DNA of 64,000 nt from the NCBI GenBank assembly GCA_963730785.1, contig CAVSTF010000010.1, positions 186,001-250,000 on the forward strand, written 5' to 3'. The DNA is from Bog-473 sp963730785 (GTDB taxonomy: Bacteria; Actinomycetota; Acidimicrobiia; Acidimicrobiales; RAAP-2). A program made the position numbers and the translations under genes. The notes beneath the pieces are model-generated. The model was given only the letters and a program-made list of their open reading frames with translations. It was not told the origin of the DNA and did not search any database. Below, in pieces: positions 17,813-27,326 of this stretch. Each line of letters starts with the position of its first letter. The first letter of the stretch is position 1.

Positions 17813-20110
17813 TCACTGCTGGGCCAGAATCGCCTCTATCTCGGCCATCGGGTCTCGCACGATTGGTCCTCGGGTTTCCACCACGGCGCGGTCGATGATG
17901 CCGTTAAAACGATCAGGTGCCGCGTAGTCGTTTCCCACTGCGGGTCCCCATTCGTAGCCGCAGGTGAGACCGACGCCAACGCCGTTGAAGGCCTGTGGAG
18001 TAAACCGGCTGATGGTTCCTTCGGCCACCGTTCGGCCGTCGCAGCGGAGCGTGCCCATTCCGCCCAGGCCGTCGTCTTTGTCAAAGATGTACTCAATGGA
18101 GTGGGCGCCGGAAGCGACAACCTCCTCGGATGCAATGACGTGCAGTTCTTTCCCATACAAGTTGTGTACGTAGCGAGGACAGCCGTCTCGAAACTGAAGT
18201 GACCATCCGCCCAGGGCTGAACCGAGGGCGAGCAGCGTTCCCTCCGGGATGACGCCATCCGGAATTGAAATGTCGACGAGAAGGGCGTGCGATCGGTTCC
18301 GGACATTGACCGCTACGGATTCAGGGACCTGCGCTCCATCTTGGAAATATTGGAACCGTTCTCGGTCACGTCGGGCATCCGGCTTCGGATGTACCAGGGC
18401 CCACAGAATGCGGTTGTCCAAGGGGAGCACTTGATTTCGTTCGGCTTCGGTCCACCAAAGATCGATCAGTTCCTGCAGCCGCTCTGGGTGTTCATGGGCT
18501 ACATCCTTGGTTTCTGAGACATCTTCCTCGACGTGGTAGAGCTCCCAGATGTCGTCGTCGAATGACGCATTCGGATTCAGTCCGTCCGGGTAGAGCGGTC
18601 CAACCGGATGGAAAGTGACCGCCTTCCATCCCTGGTGATAAATGGCTCGAGATCCGAACATCTCAAAGTGTTGCGTGAGGTGTTGTCCCGGTGCTTGTGC
18701 CCCCTGATCGCTCAAGAGGTAGGAGAAGCTGACGCCGTCGATGTGCGACTGCGCCACTGATTCGATCTCCTCGGGCAGGTCGATACCGATGAGATTGAGG
18801 ACGCTCGGGAAAATGTCGATGGCGTGTACGAATTGATGGCGCACCGATCCGCGGTCGATCTCACCTAACGGCCAGTGCACTATGCACGGATCGGCCACAC
18901 CACCTTCGTGTACCTCGCGCTTCCAGCGTTTGAAGGGAGTATTGCCAGCCATGGTCCAGCCCCACGGATAATTGTTGTGAGTGAGTGGACCTCCAATCTG
19001 ATCGATCTTGTCCTGCATCTCCTCGATGCCGGCCGGATCCATGTTGCTCAAGCGAATGTCGTTGATGGAGCCCTCAGAGCCGCCCTCGGAACTGGCCCCG
19101 TTGTCCGAGACCAAGATGATGAGCGTGTTCTCGAACTCTCCCAATTGTTGGAGAAAGGCAACGAGGCGACCTATTTCGGCGTCGGTATGCGAGAGGAATC
19201 CGGCGAAGCACTCCATGAATCGGGCAGCCACCGTTTGTTCGGCCGGACTCAGCTCAACCCACGGGCGGACCCAAATCGGACGAGGCGACAGTGTGGTGCC
19301 AGGTGGGATCACTCCGATCTCCATCTGGCGAGCGTGAATGCGTTCACGCAGGTCATCCCAGCCCTGGTCGAAGGCACCTCGGTAACGCTCGATCCACGGG
19401 CGAGGAGCCTGGTGAGGGGAGTGACAGGCGCCCGGGGCGAAGTAGAGGAAGAAGGGGCGTTCGGCATCGACGGCCCGGAGGTCGCCGACAAACTCGATGG
19501 CGTGGTCCGTCAGGTCAGTGGTCAGGTGATAGCCGTCGTCCCCTGAGGTTGGCGGGTGGATCGAATGATTGTCGTGGTAGAGGGCAGGAACGAACTGGTG
19601 TGTTTCGCCTCCATGGAAGCCGTACCAGCGGTCGAAACCTCGCCCGAGCGGCCAGCTTGCACGCGACGAGGCCATATTGCTTTCGTCATCGGGTGTGAGA
19701 TGCCATTTCCCGACGGCGTAGGTGGCGTAGCCCGCTGAGCGCAGCACCTCGGAGAGGAAACCGTTCTCGCGTGGAGGCTTGCCCCAGTAGCCCGGAAATC
19801 CGACGGCAAGGTCAGCTACCCGTCCCATGGCATTGCGGTGGTGATTTCGACCGGTGAGCAAGCAGGCGCGAGTGGGGGAGCACAAGGCGGTCGTGTGGAA
19901 GTTGGCCAGTCGCACTCCATTGCCGGCCAGCCGGTCGATCACCGGGGTATCGATGGCCGATCCGTAACAACCCAACTGGGCGAAGCCGACGTCGTCGAGC
20001 ACGATGAGAACGACGTTGGGCGCTCCGGAGGGGGCTGAAGGTTCGGGAGGCCACCAGGGTTCCGAGTCCCGCCAATCTCGGCCAATACGACCCCCGAATT
20101 CCACGCTCAT
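17813..20110 (-). CDS. Arylsulfatase-type sulfatase
   Basis: This is a large type I sulfatase of 765 aa. The active-site signature TTALCSPTRACLLTGR holds the Cys that is converted to formylglycine (CxPxR). Metal ligands are in VVLIVLDDVGFAQLGCYG near the N-terminus and in LVSDNGASSEGG. A further conserved stretch is AVGKWHLTP. The extra C-terminal region (about residues 560-765) is typical of long arylsulfatases that act on sulfate esters. No signal peptide is evident. No formylglycine-generating enzyme or anaerobic sulfatase maturase was seen in the window, so maturation must be encoded elsewhere. Confidence 0.9.
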   Translation of the reverse strand: MSVEFGGRIGRDWRDSEPWWPPEPSAPSGAPNVVLIVLDDVGFAQLGCYGSAIDTPVIDRLAGNGVRLANFHTTALCSPTRACLLTGRNHHRNAMGRVADLAVGFPGYWGKPPRENGFLSEVLRSAGYATYAVGKWHLTPDDESNMASSRASWPLGRGFDRWYGFHGGETHQFVPALYHDNHSIHPPTSGDDGYHLTTDLTDHAIEFVGDLRAVDAERPFFLYFAPGACHSPHQAPRPWIERYRGAFDQGWDDLRERIHARQMEIGVIPPGTTLSPRPIWVRPWVELSPAEQTVAARFMECFAGFLSHTDAEIGRLVAFLQQLGEFENTLIILVSDNGASSEGGSEGSINDIRLSNMDPAGIEEMQDKIDQIGGPLTHNNYPWGWTMAGNTPFKRWKREVHEGGVADPCIVHWPLGEIDRGSVRHQFVHAIDIFPSVLNLIGIDLPEEIESVAQSHIDGVSFSYLLSDQGAQAPGQHLTQHFEMFGSRAIYHQGWKAVTFHPVGPLYPDGLNPNASFDDDIWELYHVEEDVSETKDVAHEHPERLQELIDLWWTEAERNQVLPLDNRILWALVHPKPDARRDRERFQYFQDGAQVPESVAVNVRNRSHALLVDISIPDGVIPEGTLLALGSALGGWSLQFRDGCPRYVHNLYGKELHVIASEEVVASGAHSIEYIFDKDDGLGGMGTLRCDGRTVAEGTISRFTPQAFNGVGVGLTCGYEWGPAVGNDYAAPDRFNGIIDRAVVETRGPIVRDPMAEIEAILAQQ

Positions 20111-20300
20111 GAGCTCGCCCTTCTGTCTCGGCCCGGCTTGGGTTTTAATCGCTCCAGCCGAATGTGCGTCTTACCTTAGGGACATCAACGCTTCGCCGAA
20201 GGTGGTTGGAGTGGCAGTCCCGGGCCTGGGGGCGCATGATGTCTCCATTGGGGGATTTCGGGCGCCACCGAAGTCACTGGTGAGGGGAGCATTGAGAACA

Positions 20301-22024
20301 ATGGCCGAATATGCGGTGTCCGTCCCTTCCTACGCATCGACTGCTGCAACCACTCCGCTGCTGGGCGACACCATCGGGACCAATCTGCAACGGACCATCG
20401 TCGACTTCTCCGATCAGCGAGGCAATGGTCGACGTGCCGAGCCAACGGCGATGGACGTACACCGAATTTGGTCAGGCGGTCGATGCCGTGGCGACCGGAC
20501 TACTGGAGAGTCAGATCGCCGAGGGGGACCGGGTAGGCATCTGGGCTCCCAACTGTCCGGAATGGACGATTCTCCAGTTCGCCACGGCGTCCATCGGAGT
20601 CGTATTGGTGAACATCAATCCGGCCTACCGCACCCACGAGCTTGGCTATGTCCTCAATCAAGCTGGCATCCGGCTGTTGGTGGCGGCATCTTCCTTTAAG
20701 ACGTCTGATTATGCCGCCATGATTGAGGAGGTGCAGCCGACCTGTCCGGCGCTTGAGCGCGTCGTACTGATCGATTCAGCCGCTTGGCATGCCCTGGCGG
20801 CAACGACGCCTGATCGAGAGAGGCTGACCCAGGTGGCAGCTGGTCTCTCAGCCGATGACGCCATCAACATTCAATACACATCCGGGACCACCGGCTTTCC
20901 CAAGGGAGCCACGCTCACCCACCACAACATTTTGAACAACGGGTACTTCGTGGGCGAACTATGCAACTACACGGAGCGAGATCGGGTTTGCATTCCGGTG
21001 CCCTTCTACCACTGCTTCGGAATGACGATGGGCAATCTCGCCTGCACTTCTCATGGCGCCACCATGGTCATACCGGCGCCTGGTTTCGATCCGACAGCCA
21101 CCCTGGCTGCGGTGGCCCAGGAGCGTTGCACCTCGCTCTATGGCGTGCCCACCATGTTTATCGCCGAGTTGGCTGATCCGACCTTTGATTCCTATGACTT
21201 GAGCTCATTGCGCACCGGCATCATGGCCGGCTCACCGTGTCCGGTCGAAGTCATGAAGCAGGTGGTGGACCGGATGGGTATGACCGAAGTCACCATTTGT
21301 TACGGCATGACCGAGACATCGCCTGTCTCCGCTCAGACTCGGGCCACGGACTCGCTCGAGCGCCGAGTGTCAACCGTCGGACAGGTGCACCCTCACGTCG
21401 AAGTAAAGATCATCGATCCCGAATCTGGACGAACGTTGCCTCGCGGCGAGGCTGGCGAGCTGTGTACCCGGGGCTATTCCGTGATGCGCGGCTACTGGGA
21501 GCAACCGGAAATGACGAGCGAAGCGATTGATGCCGCTCGCTGGATGCATACCGGCGACATCGCTGTCATGGACGACGAGGGGTACATCAATATCACTGGA
21601 CGCATCAAGGACATGGTGATCCGTGGGGGCGAGAACATCTACCCTCGAGAGATCGAGGAGTTCCTCTATGCCCACCCGACGTGCTCGATGCGCAGGTGAT
21701 TGGTGTCCCGGACGAGAAGTACGGCGAGGAACTGATGGTGTGGGTGCAACTACGCGAGGGCGCCGAGCCATTGACCGCAGCGGCGCTGCGGGAGTTTTGC
21801 ACCGGCAAGCTGGCCCACTACAAGATCCCCCGTTACGTCCATCAGGTAGACGAATTTCCGATGACCGTGACGGCAAAGTTCGTAAGGTCGAGATGCGGGA
21901 ACGATCAATTGAATCTTGGGCCTCGCCAACGCGGCGTCGGTGCAACACGCCTGATGAGTCGCCCGGTCCTGGGCCGCCCCCAGTGGGACAGACAACTGGC
22001 TCAGTCGAGAGTGATCTCGCGTAG
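20301..22024 (+). CDS. AMP-binding acyl-CoA ligase, three frameshifts
   Basis: This is an ATP-dependent CoA ligase of about 540 aa, probably for medium or long fatty acids. Motifs are INIQYTSGTTGFPKGATLTH (AMP loop), CYGMTETSP, WMHTGDIAVMDDEGYINITGR, and the C-terminal lysine region PMTVT-GKVRKVEMRERS. Breaks occur at about 20415 (after IVDFSDQ), 21679 (HPD-VLDAQVIGV) and 21880 (MTVT-GKVRK). The start is ATG 20301 (MAEYAVSVPSY). The end is uncertain: the current frame stops at 22024, but another frame gives ILGLANAASVQHA and a stop at 21954. It is divergent from the sulfatase and convergent with the carbonic anhydrase. Confidence 0.88.
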
Positions 22025-22492
22025 TTTGCCCGTCTCCACTTCGTAGACGAAGCCGCGCACGTCCTTCTTAGGGATGAACGGGTTGGCCTTGATGCGCGCC
22101 GCTGTCTGCTTGACGTCATCGTCGGCCTTGGGGAATGCTTCCAGTGCGAATTGGGCGAATGCCGGTATCAGCGAGGATTTGGTCTTTGACGGCGTCGTCA
22201 CCGAATGTCTCCATGCCGCAGTCGGTGTGGTGAATGAGAATGATTTCCTCGGTGCCGAGCAGGCGCTGGGAAATGACCAGGCTGCGGAGGGCATCCTCAG
22301 AAGCCACCCCACCGGCATTGCGGATCACGTGAGCGTCGCCTTCTTGCAGGCCAAGCGCCTTTGCGGGGTCGAGGCGGGCATCCATGCAGGCCAACACGGC
22401 CACCTTCTTGGCCGCGGGAGCGGAAGTTCGCCCTTGTCGAACTGGGAAACGTAGTCGGCATTGTTGGCGATCAGGTCAGTCGTTGCACTCAT
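22001..22492 (-). CDS. Beta-class carbonic anhydrase-like protein, two frameshifts
   Basis: This zinc enzyme interconverts CO2 and bicarbonate. Joined across frames it is about 163 aa. The zinc ligands are the Cys of VAVLACMDARLDP and the His and Cys of LIHHTDCGM; HVIRNAGGVASEDALRSL is the family core. The frame breaks near 22415 (after SQFDKGELP) and near 22165 (before FAQFALEAFPKAD). The start is ATG 22492 (MSATTDLIANNADY). A perfect inverted repeat lies 18 bases upstream. It is the short beta-CA-like type, also represented at 37297-37785. Confidence 0.87.
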
Positions 22493-22509
22493 TAAGGCCT
22501 CCGGTCTTT

Positions 22510-22529
22510 GATAGATGACTAAATCTATC
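22510..22529. promoter_or_regulatory. Perfect inverted repeat upstream of carbonic anhydrase
   Basis: GATAGAT (22510-22516) and ATCTATC (22523-22529) form a perfect 7-base inverted repeat with a 6-base spacer. It sits 18 bases upstream of the carbonic anhydrase start. Its AT-rich content in a GC-rich region fits an operator. The cognate regulator is unknown. Confidence 0.5.
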
Positions 22530-22596
22530 GTATTAGTAGGAATAGTGTGCACAGCGGCACTGTTGCCATTCGTTACGAGCGCTCATTCGGATGTCG

Positions 22597-23259
22597 TCAG
22601 TGGAGGAGACTGGCTACGACATTGATCACGAGAGCCACAATGACGGCGCCGAACAGGTACGAAAGCATGGCGTGCCCGAGCGCAATTCGGCGTATGGCCT
22701 TGGTGGTCAGGTTGGTATCGGAAACCTGGAATGTCATGCCGATGGTCAGCGCCAGGTAGGCGAAATCGAGATACGTCGGCGGATCGTCCTCGTTGAAGTC
22801 GATCCCGCCGGTGGTGTCGGCGTAATAGGTCCTGGCATACCGCAGTGTGAAGACCGTGTGGATCAGCAGCCACGAAAGGGCCACGCTGACCACGCCGAGT
22901 GAGATCAGATAGGCCTTTGTGCCGCCAACCGCCGCACCAGCGCGAATGAGGACCAGTCCGACTGCCGCCAAGAGAGCGACACCCGAGCTCAGGACGATTC
23001 CTTCGGAGAGCCGAAGACTTGGGTCCTCCCATTTGGCGTGCGATTTGGTCTCGGTGGGGTCCAACGGCCAAATGGACAACCAGATCCACGCCATGAGGGC
23101 GAGGACCGTCGCCACCCAGCCGATGAGGATGGCGGCCTCCCAAATGGTGAAGAGGGACGACACGAATCCAACAGCGATGCCGAGTAGGGCGGTCGAGACG
23201 ACACGAGTGGCCGCAGACGTAGCTTCGAGTCCTCGCGCCGGGCGTGCCTTCATTGGCAA
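22597..23259 (-). CDS. DUF1345 family membrane protein
   Basis: This is a 220-aa integral membrane protein with about five hydrophobic helices. The DUF1345 signature FTLRYARTYYADTTGGIDF, then PPTYLDFAYLALTIGMTFQVSD, is clear. No biochemical role is established for the family. The gene is intact. It is transcribed toward the carbonic anhydrase, but with a 104-base gap holding an inverted repeat, so the two are probably regulated separately. Confidence 0.88.
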   Translation of the reverse strand: MPMKARPARGLEATSAATRVVSTALLGIAVGFVSSLFTIWEAAILIGWVATVLALMAWIWLSIWPLDPTETKSHAKWEDPSLRLSEGIVLSSGVALLAAVGLVLIRAGAAVGGTKAYLISLGVVSVALSWLLIHTVFTLRYARTYYADTTGGIDFNEDDPPTYLDFAYLALTIGMTFQVSDTNLTTKAIRRIALGHAMLSYLFGAVIVALVINVVASLLH

Positions 23260-23298
23260 ATGCTAGATCGACCGTTCCGGGAAGACCCCTCGTCCTGA

Positions 23299-24131
23299 CT
23301 AGGCATCTCGACTATTGAGCGTTCGTAGGGCAATTAAGTGACATGAGGGCGACAAAGGCGGCGAACACTCCCAATCCGGACCAGGGCGACAACGTGTGGG
23401 CGGTGCGGACCACCGTGTCGATTTGTGACCCGGCTTGAGTGGGCCAGTACTCCTGCACCGCATTGTCAATCGAGGTTGGTAGAGCGGCTGCGATGCCGGG
23501 CAGAACGAAGAGGATGGCCACCAGAAGAGCAATGGCGCCGGCAGCGTGCCGCAGGATGGTGCCGAAGGCCAGTCCCAGCAATCCGAGGAGAGCCCCATAG
23601 AGGCCACTTCCTATGACGGCCCGCAGGACGCCCGGATCCCCAAGGTTCGTTGTGGGCGCGTGCCCAGACATGAGTGCCTGCCCGGCCAGAAATGCGGTGA
23701 AGGCAATGACTTCCACCACCACAAAGGTCATGGCGACCATGACGACTCCCTTGGCTACCAAGAGTCGATTGCGACGGGGAACCGCCGAGAGGGTGCTGGC
23801 GATGGCACGAGTCGAATACTCAGACGTGATGAGCAGCACACCGAGAATGCCGATTGCGAGTTGCGCAATGGCCAGTCCACTCGCGCTGATCAGGGTGGGG
23901 TCCCAGGTCGCCTTGGTGCTTAACGAGCTTTTGGCGTAGCCGTTGCCGGCCAGCGCACTGATCAAAATGCCCAGGCCGATGCCCAGGACCGCCGCCACGA
24001 GCAACGTCCAAATGGTCGACGGAACGGTACGAGCTTTGGTCCATTCAGAACGGAGGACGTCAGCTGAAGCGAGCTGGTTGGTAGGCGGGTGCGGAGACAA
24101 GGGTTTCCGGTGTCAACATGGCGGTGGTCAT
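23299..24131 (-). CDS. ABC transporter permease (ABC-2 type), two frameshifts
   Basis: This is the membrane subunit of an ABC exporter, with about six helices. The start ATG 24131 (MTTAMLTPETLV) overlaps the ATPase stop as ATGA. That frame is interrupted near 24065 (QPARF to SADVLRSEWTKARTVPSTIW). A second break near 23340 changes the C-terminus to LIALRTLNSRDA ending at 23299, the expected RRDA-like tail of this family. Conserved features are LLITSEYSTRAIASTLSAVPRR and AFGTILRHAAGAIALL. It forms a unit with the ATPase upstream and probably with the MarR-linked gene. Confidence 0.85.
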
Positions 24132-25078
24132 ACGGTTGCCTTACTCGCTCGGTACTGCACGCTGTCGTGTGTCAGGTCCATGAATGCGTCCTCCAGTGAG
24201 GCGTGGTGAGTGGCCAGTTCATGCAGGGTCAGGCTGTTGGCGGCGGCAATGTCGCCAATGGCTCGACTATCGAGTCCGGCCACCTGAATACTTTCCTTAG
24301 GCCCGGGTTCCACCTTTGCCCCTGCGCTCGTCAGCGCCGTGGTGAGGAGGCCCAGCTGGGGCGATCGAACTAGCACCCAGTGTTCCGAGTTGGCATCGAC
24401 AAACTCGCTGACCCCTTCGTCTCGAAGGAGTTTCCCTTGGCCAATCACAATGAGGTGATCAGCCGTGACCGCCATCTCATTCATGAGGTGACTGGACACG
24501 AAAACGGTGCGTCCCTCGGCGGCCAGTCGCTGCATGAGTTGGCGGATCCAGACGATTCCCTCTGGGTCCAATCCATTGAGTGGTTCGTCGAACATCAAGA
24601 CGGGTGGGTCTCCCAACAGCGCAGCGGCAATGCCGAGGCGTTGTCCCATACCCAGCGAAAAGGCCCCGACTTTCTTGCTGGCCACCGCCTCCATGCCCAC
24701 CAGGCCCAAGACTTCGTCGATTCGGCTCGACGGAATCGCGTTGCTCTGGGCCAAGCCGAGCAGGTAGTGGTAGGCGGTCCGGCTCGGATGGACGGCCTTG
24801 GCGTCGATAAGTGCGCCGACCTCGCGCAGCGGAGCAGGCAGGTCCCGGTACTTTCTCCCGCCGATCGTCACCCCACCTGACGTTGGATTGTCCAGTCCCA
24901 GGATCAACCGCATGGTCGTGGTCTTGCCGGATCCATTCGGGCCAATGAAGCCGGTGACGACGCCAGGATTCACGTCAAAGCTGAGATCATCGACCGCCCG
25001 CGTGGAGCCGTATTCCTTGGTGAGATGACGCGCTTCGATCTTTTGGCCACCGGCCCGGAGTAACGATCCTTGTGGCAT
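24128..25078 (-). CDS. ABC transporter ATP-binding protein
   Basis: This is the ATPase subunit of a drug or lipid exporter (DrrA/CcmA-like), 316 aa. Walker A is GFIGPNGSGKTTTM, the signature is FSLGMGQRLGIAAALLG and Walker B is PVLMFDEPLNGLDPEG. The H-loop lies in TVFVSSHLMNEMA. A C-terminal domain of about 80 residues follows, as in ABC-2 exporters with a single permease. The start is ATG 25078 (MPQGSLLRAGGQK). The stop overlaps the permease start as ATGA, so the two are translationally coupled. Confidence 0.93.
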   Translation of the reverse strand: MPQGSLLRAGGQKIEARHLTKEYGSTRAVDDLSFDVNPGVVTGFIGPNGSGKTTTMRLILGLDNPTSGGVTIGGRKYRDLPAPLREVGALIDAKAVHPSRTAYHYLLGLAQSNAIPSSRIDEVLGLVGMEAVASKKVGAFSLGMGQRLGIAAALLGDPPVLMFDEPLNGLDPEGIVWIRQLMQRLAAEGRTVFVSSHLMNEMAVTADHLIVIGQGKLLRDEGVSEFVDANSEHWVLVRSPQLGLLTTALTSAGAKVEPGPKESIQVAGLDSRAIGDIAAANSLTLHELATHHASLEDAFMDLTHDSVQYRASKATV

Positions 25079-25170
25079 GTGAGCTCACGTACTTTCTGAT
25101 TGCCATCTGAACGACAGAGGGGGAGTGGGCCACCGAAGTGGGTCGAATGAGGAGGAGGATTGAGGGGGAT

Positions 25171-25398
25171 TCAGGTGTCAACTAGAGGGGCCCCGCTCAG
25201 TCGGTCGACGACCTTCCGAGCCTTCAGCCAGCGAAGCGGATGGACCACCCAGTAGAAATTGATGCCCCAGCCCAATCCAGTGACCTTGCGCGGAAAGAAT
25301 TGCAGGTTCTCGGCGCTCCAGTAGGTGAACTTCACTCGTGCCATCGTCGGACGGCGAGTGTCGTAGGGGACACCGGCGAGTGATCCGTTGCGCTTCAT
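25171..25398 (-). CDS. Small DUF5808-like protein
   Basis: This is a 75-aa protein of unknown function. The core WSAENLQFFPRKVTGLGWGINF resembles the DUF5808 pattern in which a short aromatic stretch is followed by RxGxGWxxNF. Only one weakly hydrophobic segment (INFYWVVHPLRWL) is present. The start ATG 25398 has AAAGG eight bases upstream. It is divergent from a MarR regulator across a 21-base near-perfect palindrome and precedes the ABC exporter genes, so the regulator may control all three. Confidence 0.6.
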   Translation of the reverse strand: MKRNGSLAGVPYDTRRPTMARVKFTYWSAENLQFFPRKVTGLGWGINFYWVVHPLRWLKARKVVDRLSGAPLVDT

Positions 25399-25416
25399 GA
25401 GTGACCTTTCGTGGCA

Positions 25417-25437
25417 AGTTGATTGACTCAGTCAACT
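25417..25437. promoter_or_regulatory. 21-bp palindrome, putative MarR operator
   Basis: AGTTGATTGACTCAGTCAACT is a near-perfect dyad (only two mismatched pairs, one apart from the centre base) between the divergent DUF5808-like and MarR genes. MarR proteins usually bind such sites overlapping their own promoter, so it is the likely autoregulatory operator. Confidence 0.7.
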
Positions 25438-25443
25438 ATTACA

Positions 25444-25926
25444 ATGCCCATTGTGGCTCCGAATAAACGTGAGGTGCGATCGATGGTGGCGGCCCTCTTA
25501 ACGATCAATGCCGGTCTGGAAAAAGCGAGGCGATTGAGGAAGGGTGCCAGCACCCTGAGCCTCCTTCAGGTGATTTCCGGAAGTAAGGGCATTCGTCCGT
25601 CCGAAATTGCCGAAATCCAACAGGTGCATCCCTCACTTGTCACTCGGCAAGTGCGGGAACTTGAGGACGGCGGCTACGTGCAGGTGCTGGCTGACCCCGC
25701 TGACCGGCGATCGTGCCTGGTCACGCTGGTGCCGAAGGGTTCTGACGAGTTGCGGCGGCTTGAGCAATTCGGACTGAAAAGGTTCCAAGCCTTCGTCGAA
25801 GACTGGGAACCCGACGACGTCCGACTGCTCACCGAACTGCTGGAAAAACTCCGAAACGTCGATGGCCTCCGTCGCTGCGCAGGACCCTCGTCCGCCGGCG
25901 TCGCGACGTTGGGCCAATCAAGCTGA
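25444..25926 (+). CDS. MarR family transcriptional regulator
   Basis: This is a winged-helix regulator of about 160 aa. The DNA-binding region is IRPSEIAEIQQVHPSLVTRQVRELEDGGYV and the wing is ADPADRRSCLVTLVPKG, with DRR as the family hallmark. The start is taken as ATG 25444, seven bases after the palindrome. GTG 25453 is also possible, and a TTG start at 25423 would lie inside the operator. There is no obvious ribosome site, so the message may be leaderless. It probably senses a small molecule and controls the adjacent ABC exporter. Confidence 0.88.
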   Translation: MPIVAPNKREVRSMVAALLTINAGLEKARRLRKGASTLSLLQVISGSKGIRPSEIAEIQQVHPSLVTRQVRELEDGGYVQVLADPADRRSCLVTLVPKGSDELRRLEQFGLKRFQAFVEDWEPDDVRLLTELLEKLRNVDGLRRCAGPSSAGVATLGQSS

Positions 25927-26149
25927 GCCCTCATAGAACCGCACTGAAAAGTGACCCGTCGTGGACTCGGATCACGGTCGAAGAGGCGATTTGGCGGGTT
26001 CGGCCGACGGTCGATCTCGGCACTTCCACGGTAGACTGGGTCTCTCATTCCCCTTGGGAGAGTCGCTTCGCTTGGGCTGGACGGCCATTTTGGCCAACGT
26101 CGCCCCGTGCAGGCTCGACGCCTCGACCGAGCTACCGCAAGGAGCTCCA

Positions 26150-27326
26150 GTGCGTGTCCCCGTCCTTCCCATACCGCCATTGAGCGGTTCGACGGATCGC
26201 GGACGCAGCATCGGCATCCTCAGCAGCTACCCGCCCACCGCGTGTGGTTTGGCGACCTTTAGCGCGGCATTGGCATCGGGCTTGGAGTCCAACGGATGCC
26301 AGGCGCACGTCGTGCGAGTGGTGGATACCGCTTCCTCGAACACGAGCACAACCCGAGTCATTGGTGAGTTGGTCAATGGTTCGCCCAGGTCTGTTTCCGC
26401 TGCCATTGATCTCCTGAATCAATGTGATGTCGCCGTGATTCAGCATGAGTACGGGCTGTATGGCGGATTCGACGGGGATGAAGTGATCACGATCCTGGAG
26501 GGACTTGAAATTCCCTCCATCGTTGTCGCCCACACCATCCTCACCAGTCCCACCGTGCATCAGCGACAGGTCCTCAATGAGGTGGCCAAGCTGGCCGACA
26601 AGGTGGTCGTGATGTCGGAGGCGGCCAAGGGCCGACTCTGCCAGGGCTTCGATGTGGATTCGGGCCGGGTCAACATCATTCCGCATGGTGCCGCCGTTCC
26701 GAGGCGAAAGCTCACTTCGAAGCAACCAGGCCGTCCGACCTTGTTGACGTGGGGACTCATCGGACCGGGCAAGGGGATTGAGCGGGCCATTGACGCCATG
26801 CCGAGTCTCCAAGGCCTGCCGATGCGACCCCGCTATTTGGTGGCCGGGCAGACGCATCCCAAGGTGTTGGTCGCGTCACGGCGAGGTATACCGGCAGTCC
26901 CTGATGGAACGAGCGGAACGTCTTGGCGTTGGCTCATCGGTCGAATTTGATGCCCAGTACCGGGACGTCGAATCACTGACCGCATTGATTGAGTCCAGCG
27001 CCGTCGTCGTGTTGCCGTATGACTCCAGGGAGCAGGTGACCTCGGGAGTGCTGGTGGATGCCATCGCCGCTGGGAGGCCCGTGGTGTCCACCGCCTTTCC
27101 GCACGCCATTGAACTGCTGGCCAGTGGCGCCGGGTTAGTGGTCGACCACGACGATCCCGACGCGTTGGCGCTGGCCATCAGGCGAGTGCTGCTCGAGCCC
27201 GGTCTGGCCGACCGCATGTCGGCGGAGGCGCAACGCTTGGCGCCGACCCTGGGATGGACGGTGGTGGCCAGTCACTACGTCTTGATGGCGAACCGGCTGC
27301 TGGCCGAGCTGCCAGCATTGGTGTGA
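26150..27326 (+). CDS. GT4-type glycosyltransferase A, one frameshift
   Basis: This is a retaining glycosyltransferase of GT-B fold, about 390 aa. The N-terminal domain begins SIGILSSYPPTACGLATFSAAL, and the C-terminal donor domain holds LTWGLIGPGKGIERAIDA and the VVVLPYDSREQVTSGVLVDA region. The frame breaks near 26870, between QTHPKVL and HGEVYRQSLMERAERLG. The start is GTG 26150, chosen for AAGGAG five bases upstream. It is the first gene of a five-gene operon; its stop overlaps the next start as GTGA. The donor and acceptor are unknown, and the linked GH130 gene points to mannose. Confidence 0.85.
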
